Assembly: GCA_903960845.1 (NCBI GenBank)
Contig: CAJCCF010000230.1
Coordinates: 1-36,785 of the forward strand
Reading direction: 5' to 3'
From: an uncultured Verrucomicrobiota bacterium
Lineage (GTDB): Bacteria > Verrucomicrobiota > Verrucomicrobiia > Verrucomicrobiales > Verrucomicrobiaceae
Length of the DNA stretch: 36,785 bases
The translations under genes were made by a program, and so were the position numbers. The notes under the pieces were generated by a model. The model did no database searches. It was given only the letters and a program-made list of their open reading frames with translations, and was not told the DNA's origin. This document shows, one piece after another, positions 9,811 to 20,753 of the stretch (position 1 is the stretch's first letter; each line of letters begins with the position of its first letter).

Positions 9811-10911
9811 ATGAAACTCTGCCTCCTACTGCTCTCCTTCGGTCTCGTCTCCGCTCATGCGGATGTGACCAAAGACAACTTTGGCACCACTCGCGGGGGT
9901 GACCCCGTCGAGCGCTACACGTTGAAGAACAAACATGGCCTCGTCGCCAAGGTCATCACGCTCGGCGGCATCATCACCGAACTGCACGTGCCCGACCGCG
10001 CGGGCAAGCTCGCCGACATCGCACTCGGCTTCGACACCTTGGCCGAATACGAGGAGCACAATGGCGGCGTTTATTTCGGCTGCATCACGGGGCGTGTCGC
10101 CAACCGCATCGCGGGCGGCAAGTTCGATCTCAAGGGGAAGTCCTACACGCTCGACCTGCATCCCAAGACGAGCTTTCACCTCCACGGCGGTCTGAAAGGC
10201 TTCAGCAAAGTCATCTGGAAAGCGGAGGTCATCACCGATCCGCGGGGAGCGGCGCTGCGGCTCGCATATCTGAGCAAAGACGGCGACCAAGGCTTCCCCG
10301 GCAATCTCAACACCAGCGTCACCTATGTGCTCACCGAGGACGACGCCCTCGTCATCGAGTATGTGGCCACGACGGACAAGGCCACGCCAGTCAACCTAAC
10401 CAATCACACCTACTTCAACCTCGCCGGAGCCGGCAGTGGCACCGTGTTCGATCACCTCCTCACCTTGCAGGCGCAGCATTATCTCGAGACCGATGAGAAC
10501 CTGGTGCCCACGGGAAAGCTGCTGCCTGTCGCAGGCACCGCCTATGATTTCACCAGGAGCGAAGTCATCGGCAGCCGCGTCAATCAAATCTCCATCGGCG
10601 GTTACGATCATGCTTTTGTCCTCGCCGACAAACCCCAGCCCAAGCCCGCCCTCGCCGCCGAGGTGTTCGAGAAGAAGAGTGGCCGCGTGATGCAGATCCG
10701 CACCGATCAGCCCGGCATCCAGCTCTACACAGCCACCTACACCACGCCGCTCAATGGCAAGAACGGCATGAGCTATGACCGCTTCCACGGCCTCTGTCTG
10801 GAGACGCAGCATCAGCCCGACTCGGTGCATCACGCCGCCTTCCCAAGCACCATCCTCGAACCCGGTCAGACATATCGCACCACGACCATTCACCAATTCA
10901 CCACGCGCTGA
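9811..10911 (+). CDS. galM: Secreted aldose 1-epimerase (galactose mutarotase family)
   Basis: 'GFDTLAEYEEHNGGVYFGCITGRVANRIAGGKF', 'FHLHGGLKGFSKVIWKA', 'VNLTNHTYFNLAG', 'GIQLYTATY', 'CLETQHQPDSVHHAAFPSTILEPGQTY'; N-terminal signal peptide. Confidence 0.94.
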   Translation: MKLCLLLLSFGLVSAHADVTKDNFGTTRGGDPVERYTLKNKHGLVAKVITLGGIITELHVPDRAGKLADIALGFDTLAEYEEHNGGVYFGCITGRVANRIAGGKFDLKGKSYTLDLHPKTSFHLHGGLKGFSKVIWKAEVITDPRGAALRLAYLSKDGDQGFPGNLNTSVTYVLTEDDALVIEYVATTDKATPVNLTNHTYFNLAGAGSGTVFDHLLTLQAQHYLETDENLVPTGKLLPVAGTAYDFTRSEVIGSRVNQISIGGYDHAFVLADKPQPKPALAAEVFEKKSGRVMQIRTDQPGIQLYTATYTTPLNGKNGMSYDRFHGLCLETQHQPDSVHHAAFPSTILEPGQTYRTTTIHQFTTR

Positions 10912-10966
10912 ACTTCCAACGCGCCACGATTCCACTTTTAGCACCCTGAATCCCAAGAACTCCTTC

Positions 10967-12253
10967 ATGACCCAAGCCGCCCCCTCCAACACCCGCCGCG
11001 TGGTGCTCTTCTTCGCCGTGACTTTGGCCATCATCACTTATGTGGATCGTGTCTGCATTTCGCAGGCGGCTCCAACGATGCAGGCTGAATTGGGACTCAC
11101 GAAGATCCAGATGGGCTATGCATTCACCGCATTTGGCTGGGCTTATGCGTTGTTTGAAATTCCCGGTGGCTGGCTGGGAGATCGTATTGGTCCGCGCAAG
11201 GTGCTGATGCGTGTGGTGGGCATGTGGTCCATCTTCACGGTGGCGACGGGTTGGGCATGGAATCTCGGGGCGCTGGTGATCAGCCGCTTTTTCTTTGGCA
11301 TGGGTGAGGCAGGTTGTTTTCCCAATATCACGAAGGCTTTTACCAATTGGTTTCCGGCGGCCGAGCGCGTCAAAGCACAGGGCATCCTGTGGCTGAGTGC
11401 TCGCTGGGGTGGTGCCTTCACGCCGCTCATTGTCGGTTGGATGCTGGCGAGTGGTGGTGAGGGCAAGTTCGGACTCGGCCTGCATTACCGCTGGGTGTTT
11501 CTGATCTTCGGTCTGCTGGGCGTGGTGTGGGCGCTGATGTTCTACCGCTGGTTTCGCGATTACCCGAAGGATCATCCCAGCGTCAGTGCCGCCGAGTTGG
11601 CTGTCATCGGGGAAACGCAGTTCTGCGGTGACCATTCCATGCCATGGGGCAAGCTGCTGGCCTCCCGCACGGTCTGGATGCTTTGGGCGCAGTATTTTTT
11701 CATGTCATACGCCTGGTATTTTTACATCACCTGGTTCCCCACTTACCTGAAGGAACAGTTCACCAGCATGGGCGACATGCAGCGGGCCTTGCTGGCCTGT
11801 GTGCCGCTGTTTTTCGGTGGCATTGGCTCCATTCTCGCGGGTCTGCTTTCGGCGCGGTTGGATGTATGGCTCGGCAGCATCGCCCGAACGCGCCGGTGGC
11901 TGGGAGTGCTCGGTATGGGCGCTGCGGGGCTCATGCTGCTCATCTCGATGCAACTTCACACCCCTGTGGCCTCCGTGCTCGCCATTGGTCTCGCGGCTTT
12001 GTGCAGCGATCTCGCCATGCCCGGAGCCTGGGGCGCGTGCATGGATGTCGGCGGACGCCACACCGGCGCGCTTTCCGGCAGCATGAACATGATGGGACAG
12101 GTCGGTGGCGCGATCGCGCCGATGGCCGTGCCGCTTGTTCTCGCCGCCACGAACAACAACTGGACCATCAACATGGGCCTCTTCGCCATCAGCTACTTCC
12201 TTGGCGCCATCTGCTGGGCCTTCATCAACTCCGACGAACGCCTGCACGAGTAG
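10967..12253 (+). CDS. MFS transporter, anion:cation symporter/hexuronate-like
   Basis: Multiple hydrophobic segments; MFS motif 'GGWLGDRIGPRKVLMRV'; 'FFFGMGEAGCFPNITKAFTNWFPAAERVKAQG'. ORF opens upstream at 10775 but ATG 10967 fits best. Confidence 0.9.
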   Translation: MTQAAPSNTRRVVLFFAVTLAIITYVDRVCISQAAPTMQAELGLTKIQMGYAFTAFGWAYALFEIPGGWLGDRIGPRKVLMRVVGMWSIFTVATGWAWNLGALVISRFFFGMGEAGCFPNITKAFTNWFPAAERVKAQGILWLSARWGGAFTPLIVGWMLASGGEGKFGLGLHYRWVFLIFGLLGVVWALMFYRWFRDYPKDHPSVSAAELAVIGETQFCGDHSMPWGKLLASRTVWMLWAQYFFMSYAWYFYITWFPTYLKEQFTSMGDMQRALLACVPLFFGGIGSILAGLLSARLDVWLGSIARTRRWLGVLGMGAAGLMLLISMQLHTPVASVLAIGLAALCSDLAMPGAWGACMDVGGRHTGALSGSMNMMGQVGGAIAPMAVPLVLAATNNNWTINMGLFAISYFLGAICWAFINSDERLHE

Positions 12254-12310
12254 GTCCTGCGTCAAAAGGGATAGGCGGCGAATAAACTTCAGCCGACCGA
12301 AAGACGATGA

Positions 12311-12340
12311 ACGGTATACCGTATAAAAACGGTATACTGC
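12311..12340. promoter_or_regulatory. Probable GntR operator: ACGGTATACCGT palindrome plus a second ACGGTATAC
   Basis: ACGGTATACCGT (12311-12322) is a perfect 12-bp palindrome; ACGGTATACTGC at 12329-12340 directly abuts the regulator ATG. The same core recurs before the second GntR gene. Confidence 0.75.
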
Positions 12341-13000
12341 ATGCCCCCATCCTCGACCACCACCGCCCGCTCCGACATCACTGTCTCACGTCTCAGGCAG
12401 GAAATCCTTGATGGCGAAATCTCACCCGGTGCTCTTCTGGCTGAATCAGCCGTCGCTCTCAGACTCGGCGTGAGCCGCGTGCCGGTGCGGGAGGCGCTGT
12501 TTGCACTGGAGCGCGAGGGGTTGGTGGAATTCAGCGTGACTGGACGGGCTTACGTCAAGGACCTGTCGCCGCATGATTTTGAAGAGCTGTATGCACTGCG
12601 TCTCGCACTGGAACCCGTTGCCGCGCGATTGGCGGCACCCGTGTTCCTGGCGGACTCTTCACGGCTGGAGAAAAACATCAAGGCAACCGGCAAGGCCTCC
12701 ACGCTGCTCCAGGTCACCCATCTGGATCTCGATTTTCACGAGATCATTCTGGAGGCATCCGGAAATGCCCGGTTGCTGAAGCTGTGGCATTCCCTGCGCA
12801 GTGAGCTGGAACTTTGGCTGGGGCGTTTGCACCGCTCGAAACAGCTTCAGACCCGCGGCACACGCGCCGAGACTGTGACCAGTCATGAAGGTCTGGTGCA
12901 TGCTTTCAAAACCAAATCGCCAATCGAGTGCGAGCGGTTGATGCGCCAGCACATCCTGAGCTGGCGTGAATGGCTCCCGACGACGGAGGTGGATGCATGA
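12341..13000 (+). CDS. GntR family transcriptional regulator, FCD domain (copy 1)
   Basis: wHTH 'LRQEILDGEISPGALLAESAVALRLGVSRVPVREALFALEREGLVEF' and FCD 'LRLALEPVAARLA...LDLDFHEIILEASGNARL'. Confidence 0.95.
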   Translation: MPPSSTTTARSDITVSRLRQEILDGEISPGALLAESAVALRLGVSRVPVREALFALEREGLVEFSVTGRAYVKDLSPHDFEELYALRLALEPVAARLAAPVFLADSSRLEKNIKATGKASTLLQVTHLDLDFHEIILEASGNARLLKLWHSLRSELELWLGRLHRSKQLQTRGTRAETVTSHEGLVHAFKTKSPIECERLMRQHILSWREWLPTTEVDA

Positions 13001-15879
13001 GGCGATGGTTCTCCATCGCGCTCGTTTGGCCTGCGGCTGCTTTTGCGGATCAGGGGGGCGAATTCTTTGATTCGAAAGTCCGTCCGCTGCTGGTCGAGCA
13101 TTGCTACGAGTGCCACAGCGCGGAGAAGACGAAGGGTGACCTGGCATTGGACACGAAGGCTGGTTGGGAAAAGGGCGGAAAATCAGGGAAAACCATCGTG
13201 CCGGGCAAGCCGGACGAATCCCTGCTTATCAAAGCCGTGCGGTATCACGACGAAGACCTCGCCATGCCGCCGCAGAAGAAGGGCGGCAAATTGCCGGACA
13301 GCGCCATCGCGACGCTGACTGAGTGGGTGAAGATGGGTGCGCCTGATCCGCGTGTGGCCGTGGTCAAGATCGGTGGCATGAAGGCTGATGAGGCGAAGAC
13401 ATGGTGGGCTTTTCAGCCGCTCCCAAAGGCGGACAACTCACGGACCATCGATGAATTCATCCACGCGAAACTGGCTGAGGCAAAACTTCAACCCGCTGCG
13501 CCTGCGGACCCTCGCACGCTGATCCGCCGTGCGGCCTACGATCTGACCGGCCTGCCGCCAACGCCGGAAGCGGTGGATGCGTTTGTCGCGGCTCCGTCGC
13601 CGGATGCATTGGCAAGGTTCATCACCCGACTTCTCGACTCGCCGCAGTATGGCGTGCAATGGGGCAGGCATTGGCTCGATGTGGTGCGCTACGCGGACAC
13701 GGCGGGAGAAAACACAGACCGGCCCCTGCCTCATGCATGGCGCTACCGGAACTGGGTGATGGATGCCTTCAATCGCGACACGCCATATGATGAGTTTGTT
13801 AGACTGCAGCTCGCAGGTGATATCCTGAATGCCGGCAAACCGGAGCGCGAACATGGCGAAGGCATCATCGCCACGGGTTACCTCGCCATCGCCCGGCGTT
13901 TCGGGCACGACATCGACAAGGACATGCATCTCACTTTCGAGGATGTGATCGACACCGTGGGCAAGAACTTCCTCGGCCTAACCACCGGTTGCGCACGCTG
14001 TCATGATCATAAGTATGATGCCATCACCTCGAGAGACTACTACGCGCTTTACGGCATCTTTGAGAGCACGCGCTTTGCTTTCCCAGGCTGTGAACCCAAG
14101 GGGCAGCCGCGCGACATGGTGCCGCTGATTCCGGCCGCGCAAGTCGAGGTGCTCATGAAGCCGTGGCGTGAGCGCAACGCGCAAGTCGAAGCCGAGAAAA
14201 AGCGCCGCGCTGAGCTGGCGGGTGCTGCGCAGAAAGTCATCAGCGGCAGCGCTGCCGGGAGCACTCATCTCCTGGCGAGTGCTCAGGTTGGTGAAGGTCT
14301 GTCAGTGAACTTTGATGTGAAAAAGATCGCCGTGCGCAAAGGTGAAGTCATTCAACTCACCGTGTCGCCGAATGCGAACCATGGAGCCGACAGCACGCTC
14401 ATCGAATGGAGCATCCATGAGACAGGCGGTGCGCAGAGCACCTGGAGCGTGGCGGATCTCGTGCAGAGCCTCACGCGGCAGAATCCATCTCCGGGTCGCG
14501 ACGGAGCACTGTGGTGCTTCATTGAGAGCACCTCGACAGGTCCCGCTTTCCTCACTGACAAGGCCGATTCCATCGACGGCAACAGCGCTTTAAAGAAGTG
14601 GAGCATTGGCGATCTGCCATCCGTTTTTGTCAACTCCGCAGACCAGCAGGTGATGGTGTGGACCACGCTCCAGGCTGAGTCGTTCTTCATGCATCCGGGG
14701 CCGAGCCGTCCAGTCGCAGTCGCGTGGGTGAGTCCGCTCGATGGTGAGGTCGCGCTGACAGGCCGCGTCGCGGACGTGCATCCTGCCAAGCTTGATGGCG
14801 TGGCGTTTGAGATTCATCACATCGCAGCGCCTGACTACGGACCTGCGCTCGTCAGCGCGGGCAGGATCTTGAATGAAACAGCCATCAAGGCTGAACCTGC
14901 ACCGGTGATTCCCGTCGCGTATGCCGTCGTTGACGGCGCGGCAAAGAACTCACGCTTTCAGCTTCGCGGCGATCCTGAGAAGCCAGGCGAAGAAATGCCG
15001 CGCCGCTGGCTTTCCGTTTTCGGCGGTGACGCTGTGCCTGCAAATGCCGGCAGCGGACGCAAGCAACTCGGCGACTGGATCGTGAGTTCACCGCTCGCCG
15101 CTCGCGTGATGGTGAACCGCATCTGGGAATGGCATTTCGGCAGCGGGTTGGTGCGCTCGCCAAACGATTTTGGTGCGCGCGGTGAAAAACCAACGCATCC
15201 CGGGTTGCTCGACTGGCTTGCCGCAAAGTTTGTTGCCGGCGGTTGCAGCGTGAAGGCGATGCATCAGCTCATCATGAGCAGCGCCGCGTATCAGCGCGCC
15301 AGCGCCACCTCACACGCCTCTGATCCTGACAATCGTCTGCTGGCGCACTTCACCCGCCGCCGCCTCACGGCGGAGGAAATGCGCGACAGTCTGCTCACAG
15401 CCTCCGCGCAGCTCGATCCGACGCCAGCTGAGGCGCATCCCTTCCCTGCCGAGAGCACCTGGAAATTCTCCCAGCACGGCCCCTTCAACGCCGTGTATGA
15501 AACCAACAAACGCAGTGCCTACCTCATGGTGCAGCGTCAGCGGCGGCACCCCTTTCTCTCGCTCTTCGACGGTGCCGACCCCAATGCCACCACTGCCGCC
15601 CGCCAGACCACCACCGTGCCGACACAAGCACTCTATTTCATCAATGATCCCTTTTTCCATGCGCAGGCTTCAGCGCTGTCGAAAGTGCTCATCGCGCTGC
15701 CTGACGATGATGCCCGCATCACCAAAGCCTGGCGCATCCTCTTCCAAAGAAAACCAACCTCCGCCGAAATGCAGCGCACGAAATCCTTCCTCGCCTCCTA
15801 CCCCGCTGACGACGCCGAAAAATGGGCTGCGCAGGCGCGCGTGCTTATGGCGAGCAGTGAGTTTCTGCATGTAGATTGA
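12997..15879 (+). CDS. Secreted PSD1-type cytochrome protein (PSCyt1/DUF1549/embedded module/DUF1553)
   Basis: ATGA overlap with the regulator. '[17 protein letters not shown]', '[24 protein letters not shown]', '[42 protein letters not shown]', '[11 protein letters not shown]'. Confidence 0.92.
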   Translation: MRRWFSIALVWPAAAFADQGGEFFDSKVRPLLVEHCYECHSAEKTKGDLALDTKAGWEKGGKSGKTIVPGKPDESLLIKAVRYHDEDLAMPPQKKGGKLPDSAIATLTEWVKMGAPDPRVAVVKIGGMKADEAKTWWAFQPLPKADNSRTIDEFIHAKLAEAKLQPAAPADPRTLIRRAAYDLTGLPPTPEAVDAFVAAPSPDALARFITRLLDSPQYGVQWGRHWLDVVRYADTAGENTDRPLPHAWRYRNWVMDAFNRDTPYDEFVRLQLAGDILNAGKPEREHGEGIIATGYLAIARRFGHDIDKDMHLTFEDVIDTVGKNFLGLTTGCARCHDHKYDAITSRDYYALYGIFESTRFAFPGCEPKGQPRDMVPLIPAAQVEVLMKPWRERNAQVEAEKKRRAELAGAAQKVISGSAAGSTHLLASAQVGEGLSVNFDVKKIAVRKGEVIQLTVSPNANHGADSTLIEWSIHETGGAQSTWSVADLVQSLTRQNPSPGRDGALWCFIESTSTGPAFLTDKADSIDGNSALKKWSIGDLPSVFVNSADQQVMVWTTLQAESFFMHPGPSRPVAVAWVSPLDGEVALTGRVADVHPAKLDGVAFEIHHIAAPDYGPALVSAGRILNETAIKAEPAPVIPVAYAVVDGAAKNSRFQLRGDPEKPGEEMPRRWLSVFGGDAVPANAGSGRKQLGDWIVSSPLAARVMVNRIWEWHFGSGLVRSPNDFGARGEKPTHPGLLDWLAAKFVAGGCSVKAMHQLIMSSAAYQRASATSHASDPDNRLLAHFTRRRLTAEEMRDSLLTASAQLDPTPAEAHPFPAESTWKFSQHGPFNAVYETNKRSAYLMVQRQRRHPFLSLFDGADPNATTAARQTTTVPTQALYFINDPFFHAQASALSKVLIALPDDDARITKAWRILFQRKPTSAEMQRTKSFLASYPADDAEKWAAQARVLMASSEFLHVD

Positions 15880-15905
15880 ATCATGAAACCAATTTTACGA
15901 AAAAG

Positions 15906-18368
15906 ATGAAGCCCGCCCTCAACCCCCGCTCCTCCCTGCCGCTCGCAGCCCTGTTTTTCACCGCCAGCCTTGGATTGACTGATGCCGTCCGTGCTGCGGA
16001 ACCGTTTGAAGCTTTCCTGGAGACGCATTGCATCCGCTGTCACGGGCCGGAAAAGGAGAAGGGAGATCTGCGGATCGACCAGCTCTCGCGTGATTTCAAA
16101 TTGGGCGTGGACAGCCATCACTGGGCGGAGTCCATCGAGAAGGTTAACAGCGGCGAGATGCCTCCGAAGAAGGAGAAGAAACCGACGCAGGCGGAGATGG
16201 CGGTGTTTGTCACGAGTCTTGATGCGCGGCTGAAGGAGGGGCGGGCGGCGCGGATGGCGGCGCGGCCGGTGGTGACGCATTATCGTCTGAGCCGGAAGGA
16301 GTATCAGAACACCGTCTATGATCTGCTCGGCGTGCGCTATGATCCTGCCAAGCCGGGCGAGTTGAATGAGGACACGCGGTGGCATGGCTTTGAGCGCATC
16401 GGCTCGGAGCTTTCGCTCTCGCCCTCGCATGTGGACCGCTACTACCGAGCAGCGGAGACGGTGCTGGATCGTGCCTTTCCTGCCACGACGAGCAGCGAGG
16501 CACGGAAGGTCCGCAAAACCGCGGCGGATCTGCGCTACGGCGGCGGGAAGGACCAGCAGGCGGCGCTGGATCGTTTCGGCATCAAGCGGCCGCTGCGTTA
16601 TCTCCTGTTTCCAGGCAGCACCCAGAATGCGCTCTCGCCCAACTGGTTCGGAAAGACGGGGCCGGAGCACAGCGGGCTCTACAAAGTCCGCATTCAGGCC
16701 AGCGGCATTCGTCCGATCGGCGGCCAGCCTGCGCACCTGAGCATCGGCAAGCGGACGGGTGAGGAGACGGTGGATGGGGCCATTGAGTTTGACCTCACCG
16801 CGCCGGAGGATAAGCCGCAGGTGTATGAGTTCGAGGTGTTCCTCGAAATGCCGGCGTCGCTCGACTTCTGCGTGGTGGCCACGGATGTGGTGGACCGCAG
16901 AGCCGGTGCGGCTTTCCGCAATGCGCTCGGCAGCCGGGGCGGTTACATTTTCACCCATAGCAGCGAGACATTGCTCCTGAATCCGAACGCGCCGCAGATG
17001 TTTGATGACAAGGGGAACGGGCTCTTTTCCACAGTCATCCTCGATTGGATCGAATGGGAGGGGCCGCTGGTGTCGGACTCGGAAAAATCGAGGCGCAAGG
17101 ATGTGATGCCGCCGGATGATGCGACGGCCGAGGTGGTGGCGGAGCATTTGCACCGCTTCGCCGAGCGTGCGTGGCGTCGTCCCGTGAAGCAGGAGGAACT
17201 CGCGGAGTATCTGCAATCTTACCGCACGGAGCGCGAGGCAGGCGAGAAGATGGCCGATGCCTACCGTGTGGCGTTGCAGGGTGTGCTGACCTCGCGGCAT
17301 TTCATTTACATCGTTGAGGGCGATCCGGTGGCGCGCGAGCGTCTCACCGATTCGGAACTCGCCACGCGGCTTTCGTTTTTCCTGTGGAGTTCGATGCCGG
17401 ACGAGGCGCTCTTCACCGCAGCCAAAGGCGGACAGCTCAGCGGTGATGGCCTCAAGAAAGAAGTGGACCGCATGCTCACGGACAGCAAAGCCAGCCGCTT
17501 CATCGATGACTTCGCGCGGCAGTGGCTGCAACTGCATCGCGTGGGTATGTTCCCGCCGGACAAGAAGCTCTATCCCATCTACGACGCGTGGCTGGAGACC
17601 AGCATGAAGGCCGAACCCGTGGAGTTTTTCCGCGAGATGTTCGGCAAAAACATGCCCATCGAAGGGTTCATTGATTCCGGCTGGACCACGGCCAATGCGC
17701 GGCTCTGTGACTTCTACGGATTGCCGGAGCCGAAGTCGGGCGGCTTCCAGCGCGTCTCGCTCAAGCCCGAGGATCGTCGCGGCGGTCTGCTCACGATGGG
17801 GGCGGTGCTCGGCTTGACCTCGGACGGCACGCGGCATCGCCCGGTTCACCGGGGGGTCTGGCTCAGCGAGGTCGTCCTTGGCAAATCACCACCGCCGCCA
17901 CCGGCCAACGTGCCCGCCATCGAGCCTCCGACGCCGCAAAGTCCCAAAGCCACGCTGCGTCAAAAGATCGAAGCCCATCGCAACGACGCCAACTGCGCTG
18001 CCTGCCACGCGAAGATCGATCCGCTCGGCCTCGCCTGGGACAACTACGACGCCATCGGCCAGTGGCGCACGCGCGAAAAAATCGCCGCAGGCGTCGGCGA
18101 AGACCCCTTGATCAATCCCTCCGGCATGATGCCCGACGGCCGCCCCTTCCAAGACGCCAACGAGTTCAAGCAACGCCTTCTCGAAGACCGCGACAAGCTC
18201 GCCCGCGCCTTCATCGAACACCTCTGCACCTACGGCCTCCGCCGCGCCCTCGCCTTTGACGATCAGGATGACCTCAAGGCCATCGCGACCGAAGCCAGGA
18301 AAAACCAATACCGCATCAAGGACATCGTCCGCGCCGTGGCGATGTCGGAGTTGGTTAGGAAGCGATGA
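15906..18368 (+). CDS. Secreted PSD-type cytochrome protein (PSCyt1, DUF1587/1592/1588/1585)
   Basis: '[20 protein letters not shown]', '[19 protein letters not shown]', '[33 protein letters not shown]', '[25 protein letters not shown]'. ORF opens at 15876; ATG 15906 precedes the signal peptide. Confidence 0.9.
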   Translation: MKPALNPRSSLPLAALFFTASLGLTDAVRAAEPFEAFLETHCIRCHGPEKEKGDLRIDQLSRDFKLGVDSHHWAESIEKVNSGEMPPKKEKKPTQAEMAVFVTSLDARLKEGRAARMAARPVVTHYRLSRKEYQNTVYDLLGVRYDPAKPGELNEDTRWHGFERIGSELSLSPSHVDRYYRAAETVLDRAFPATTSSEARKVRKTAADLRYGGGKDQQAALDRFGIKRPLRYLLFPGSTQNALSPNWFGKTGPEHSGLYKVRIQASGIRPIGGQPAHLSIGKRTGEETVDGAIEFDLTAPEDKPQVYEFEVFLEMPASLDFCVVATDVVDRRAGAAFRNALGSRGGYIFTHSSETLLLNPNAPQMFDDKGNGLFSTVILDWIEWEGPLVSDSEKSRRKDVMPPDDATAEVVAEHLHRFAERAWRRPVKQEELAEYLQSYRTEREAGEKMADAYRVALQGVLTSRHFIYIVEGDPVARERLTDSELATRLSFFLWSSMPDEALFTAAKGGQLSGDGLKKEVDRMLTDSKASRFIDDFARQWLQLHRVGMFPPDKKLYPIYDAWLETSMKAEPVEFFREMFGKNMPIEGFIDSGWTTANARLCDFYGLPEPKSGGFQRVSLKPEDRRGGLLTMGAVLGLTSDGTRHRPVHRGVWLSEVVLGKSPPPPPANVPAIEPPTPQSPKATLRQKIEAHRNDANCAACHAKIDPLGLAWDNYDAIGQWRTREKIAAGVGEDPLINPSGMMPDGRPFQDANEFKQRLLEDRDKLARAFIEHLCTYGLRRALAFDDQDDLKAIATEARKNQYRIKDIVRAVAMSELVRKR

Positions 18369-18375
18369 CGAGTCA

Positions 18376-18465
18376 GGTCTCCAGCAGATTCAGGGAGGCC
18401 AGCAGATTATTCTTTCAAAATGAAATCAAAACCCAAACCCCAATCGGCGGGCCTCCCTGAATCTG
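18376..18465. repeat. Hairpin-forming repeat copy 1 (16-bp IR CAGATTCAGGGAGGCC / GGCCTCCCTGAATCTG)
   Basis: Arms at 18386-18401 and 18450-18465. The 43-bp left part (18376-18418) matches 19248-19290 with one mismatch. Confidence 0.9.
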
Positions 18466-19244
18466 AGGGAGATACCACCACCCATGCTTTCATCGGGCAT
18501 GCGATGAAGGTCCATTCATTGGTTGGGCCAGGACTAGACGAAGAGATATATCATCAGGAGCTTGTCGCGGCTCTGACTGCGGCTGGTATTTCACATTTTT
18601 CAAAGCCGAGGCGGGACTTGGTTTATCGCGGGATTGTTGCGGACACCTTTGAGCCGGATTTTGTCATCGAAAATCACTTCATTCCCGAGTTGAAGTGTCT
18701 GCGCGGATCATTCGCCCCGGAGCATTTGGTTCAGGTGTTCTGCTACTGTAAGTTCTGGCGGCTTCGCACGAGTCTGCTGGTGGATTTCGGCAAGCAAAGC
18801 CTGATTTGGAAGCGGCTTCTGTATCGTTCTCACTCAGCGAGTTTCACTGAGACCAGTCCTCCTGGATTCCTTTCCAATCCCGCGCTGGCTGCAAACATCA
18901 TTCGAGCTGTTGGCGAGTGTCTGAACGAATTCGGTCTCGGCTACCGGCAGAGCACTTGGAAGGGCTTGGTCAGGGCTGCGATCCAATCCGCAGGTCACAA
19001 TGTCCATGCTAACCCAACCGCCACCGTGCTCGATCGTCCACATGTCACGATGTCCAGTCTTGTCATCGACGACAACTGCGCCGTGTTTGTCACTGCCCTC
19101 ACAGACGGCATCAACGCAACGGATCGCGCCACACTTCAAACCCATCTCCGCTGGCTCAACCTCGACTGGGGCATCGTGTTCCACTTCGGCAAAACCACCG
19201 CTGACTTCACCTTTGTCCAACACCCGAAAAAGAAAGCCAGATGA
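18420..19244 (+). CDS. GxxExxY family protein (PDDEXK_3-like), two-lobed
   Basis: 'LVGPGLDEEIYHQELVAALTAAGI' carries the GxxExxY signature (GLDEEIY). 'DTFEPDFVIENHFIPELKCL' resembles a D...ExK nuclease motif. 'HLVQVFCYCKFWRLRTSLLVDFGKQSLIWKRLLY' matches the family C-terminal region. Confidence 0.88.
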   Translation: MKSKPKPQSAGLPESEGDTTTHAFIGHAMKVHSLVGPGLDEEIYHQELVAALTAAGISHFSKPRRDLVYRGIVADTFEPDFVIENHFIPELKCLRGSFAPEHLVQVFCYCKFWRLRTSLLVDFGKQSLIWKRLLYRSHSASFTETSPPGFLSNPALAANIIRAVGECLNEFGLGYRQSTWKGLVRAAIQSAGHNVHANPTATVLDRPHVTMSSLVIDDNCAVFVTALTDGINATDRATLQTHLRWLNLDWGIVFHFGKTTADFTFVQHPKKKAR

Positions 19245-19247
19245 ATG

Positions 19248-19349
19248 AGGTCTCGAGCAGATTCAGGGAGGCCAGCAGATTATTCTTTCAGAATGAAACA
19301 TTGACCAAAAACTCAATCTGCGGGCCTCCCTGAATCTGCTGGAAATCAC
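19248..19349. repeat. Hairpin-forming repeat copy 2 (18-bp IR AGCAGATTCAGGGAGGCC / GGCCTCCCTGAATCTGCT)
   Basis: Arms at 19256-19273 and 19323-19340, immediately downstream of the GxxExxY stop codon. Confidence 0.9.
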
Positions 19350-19379
19350 GAACACTCGAACAACGAACCAAGAACTTCT

Positions 19380-20753
19380 ATGAACATCCAAACCCAATCC
19401 TGGCTCCTCAACCGTCGCCATGCGCTCAAAGCGCTCGGCAGCTTCATTTCGCTGCCGATGCTTGAGTGCATGGTGCCGCTGCGTGCTGCAGAAACAGTCA
19501 CCGCCGCGCCAAAGCGCAGTGCCTTCATCTATCTCGCCAATGGCGTGCATTCGCTGAACTATCAGATCACCACGTCGGGGAAAGATTATAAGTTCTCACG
19601 GTCGCTGAAGCCGTTGGAGAAGCACCGTGAGGTCATCACGCCGATCAGCGGATTGCATCATCCGGGAGCGCTCAGTCACCATCACAACTGCATCTCCGTC
19701 TGGCTCACCGGCGGGAAGCTCGGGCCTTCGGATCGCAACATGATCTCCGCGGATCAGAAGATGGCGGAGATCACCGCGCCGCACACGCGTTACCCGTCGA
19801 TGGAGGTCGCGCTCACGCAGGGTTCGCTGGCGTGGACGGCGGACGGTGTGCAGTTGCCCACGCTGCGTCGTTGCAGCGAGATCTTCGCCTCGCTCTTTGA
19901 AGAACCGAAGGGTGGAAAGATGGCCCAGCGCCGCGCTTTGCGCCGCAAGGGCAGCGTGCTCGATGCCAACCTCGCGGAGGTGCGCCGGCTTGAGAAAAAG
20001 ATGGGCGCGGAGGATAAGGGGCGCATGGAACAATACCTCACCTCGGTGCGTGTGGCTGAGATCCGCACGCGACGCGCCGATTCGTGGCTCGACACACCGC
20101 TGCCGGCCATTTCCGAGGCGGATCGCAAGCGCACCAACCGAGACATCGCCGCCACCATGGCGGGTGATTACTTCCGCACCGTCTATGACCTCATGGTGCT
20201 CGCCTTCCAGACGGACATGACACGTGTGGCCACCTTCAGCCTCGGCGGTGAGGGAGACGCTTTTTCCATTCCGGAGATCGGCATCACCGAGTCTCGCCAT
20301 CAGCTCAGCCATCACGGCGGTGATGCCGGTTACATGGAAAAGCTCACCAACTACGACACCTTCGCCATCGAGCAGTTCAGCTACTTCCTCACCCGCCTCA
20401 CCGAAACGAAGGACCTCAATGGCAAGCCGCTCCTTGGCTCGACGATGGCGCTCTTCGGCAGCGGCATGTCCTACGGTCACAGCCACGGCAACGCCAATCT
20501 CCCGCTGGTGCTCGCCGGCGGATCGGACCTCGGCCTCAAGCACGGCAGTCATCTCGACTTCAACAAGGACGCCAAAGGTTTTGAAGGCTATTCGCTCGGT
20601 GCCGACGGTGCGCTCACCACCGCGCATTATCAGGTTTGCAGCCGCCCGGTGAACTCGGATGCCCACATGAGCAATCTGCTGCTGCTCATGACCCAGCGCA
20701 TGGGTGTGGAGACGGACCAGTTTGGCGACAGCAACAAGGTCATCGCGCTGTGA
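19380..20753 (+). CDS. DUF1552 family protein with Tat-like signal
   Basis: '[23 protein letters not shown]', '[20 protein letters not shown]', '[26 protein letters not shown]', '[18 protein letters not shown]'. Confidence 0.92.
   Translation: MNIQTQSWLLNRRHALKALGSFISLPMLECMVPLRAAETVTAAPKRSAFIYLANGVHSLNYQITTSGKDYKFSRSLKPLEKHREVITPISGLHHPGALSHHHNCISVWLTGGKLGPSDRNMISADQKMAEITAPHTRYPSMEVALTQGSLAWTADGVQLPTLRRCSEIFASLFEEPKGGKMAQRRALRRKGSVLDANLAEVRRLEKKMGAEDKGRMEQYLTSVRVAEIRTRRADSWLDTPLPAISEADRKRTNRDIAATMAGDYFRTVYDLMVLAFQTDMTRVATFSLGGEGDAFSIPEIGITESRHQLSHHGGDAGYMEKLTNYDTFAIEQFSYFLTRLTETKDLNGKPLLGSTMALFGSGMSYGHSHGNANLPLVLAGGSDLGLKHGSHLDFNKDAKGFEGYSLGADGALTTAHYQVCSRPVNSDAHMSNLLLLMTQRMGVETDQFGDSNKVIAL

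Noticed and set aside
15798-17849. 683-aa minus-strand ORF
   Set aside because: Lies antiparallel to the well-supported 15906-18368 gene; Arg/His-rich translation without recognisable domains, typical of an antisense frame in GC-rich coding DNA.
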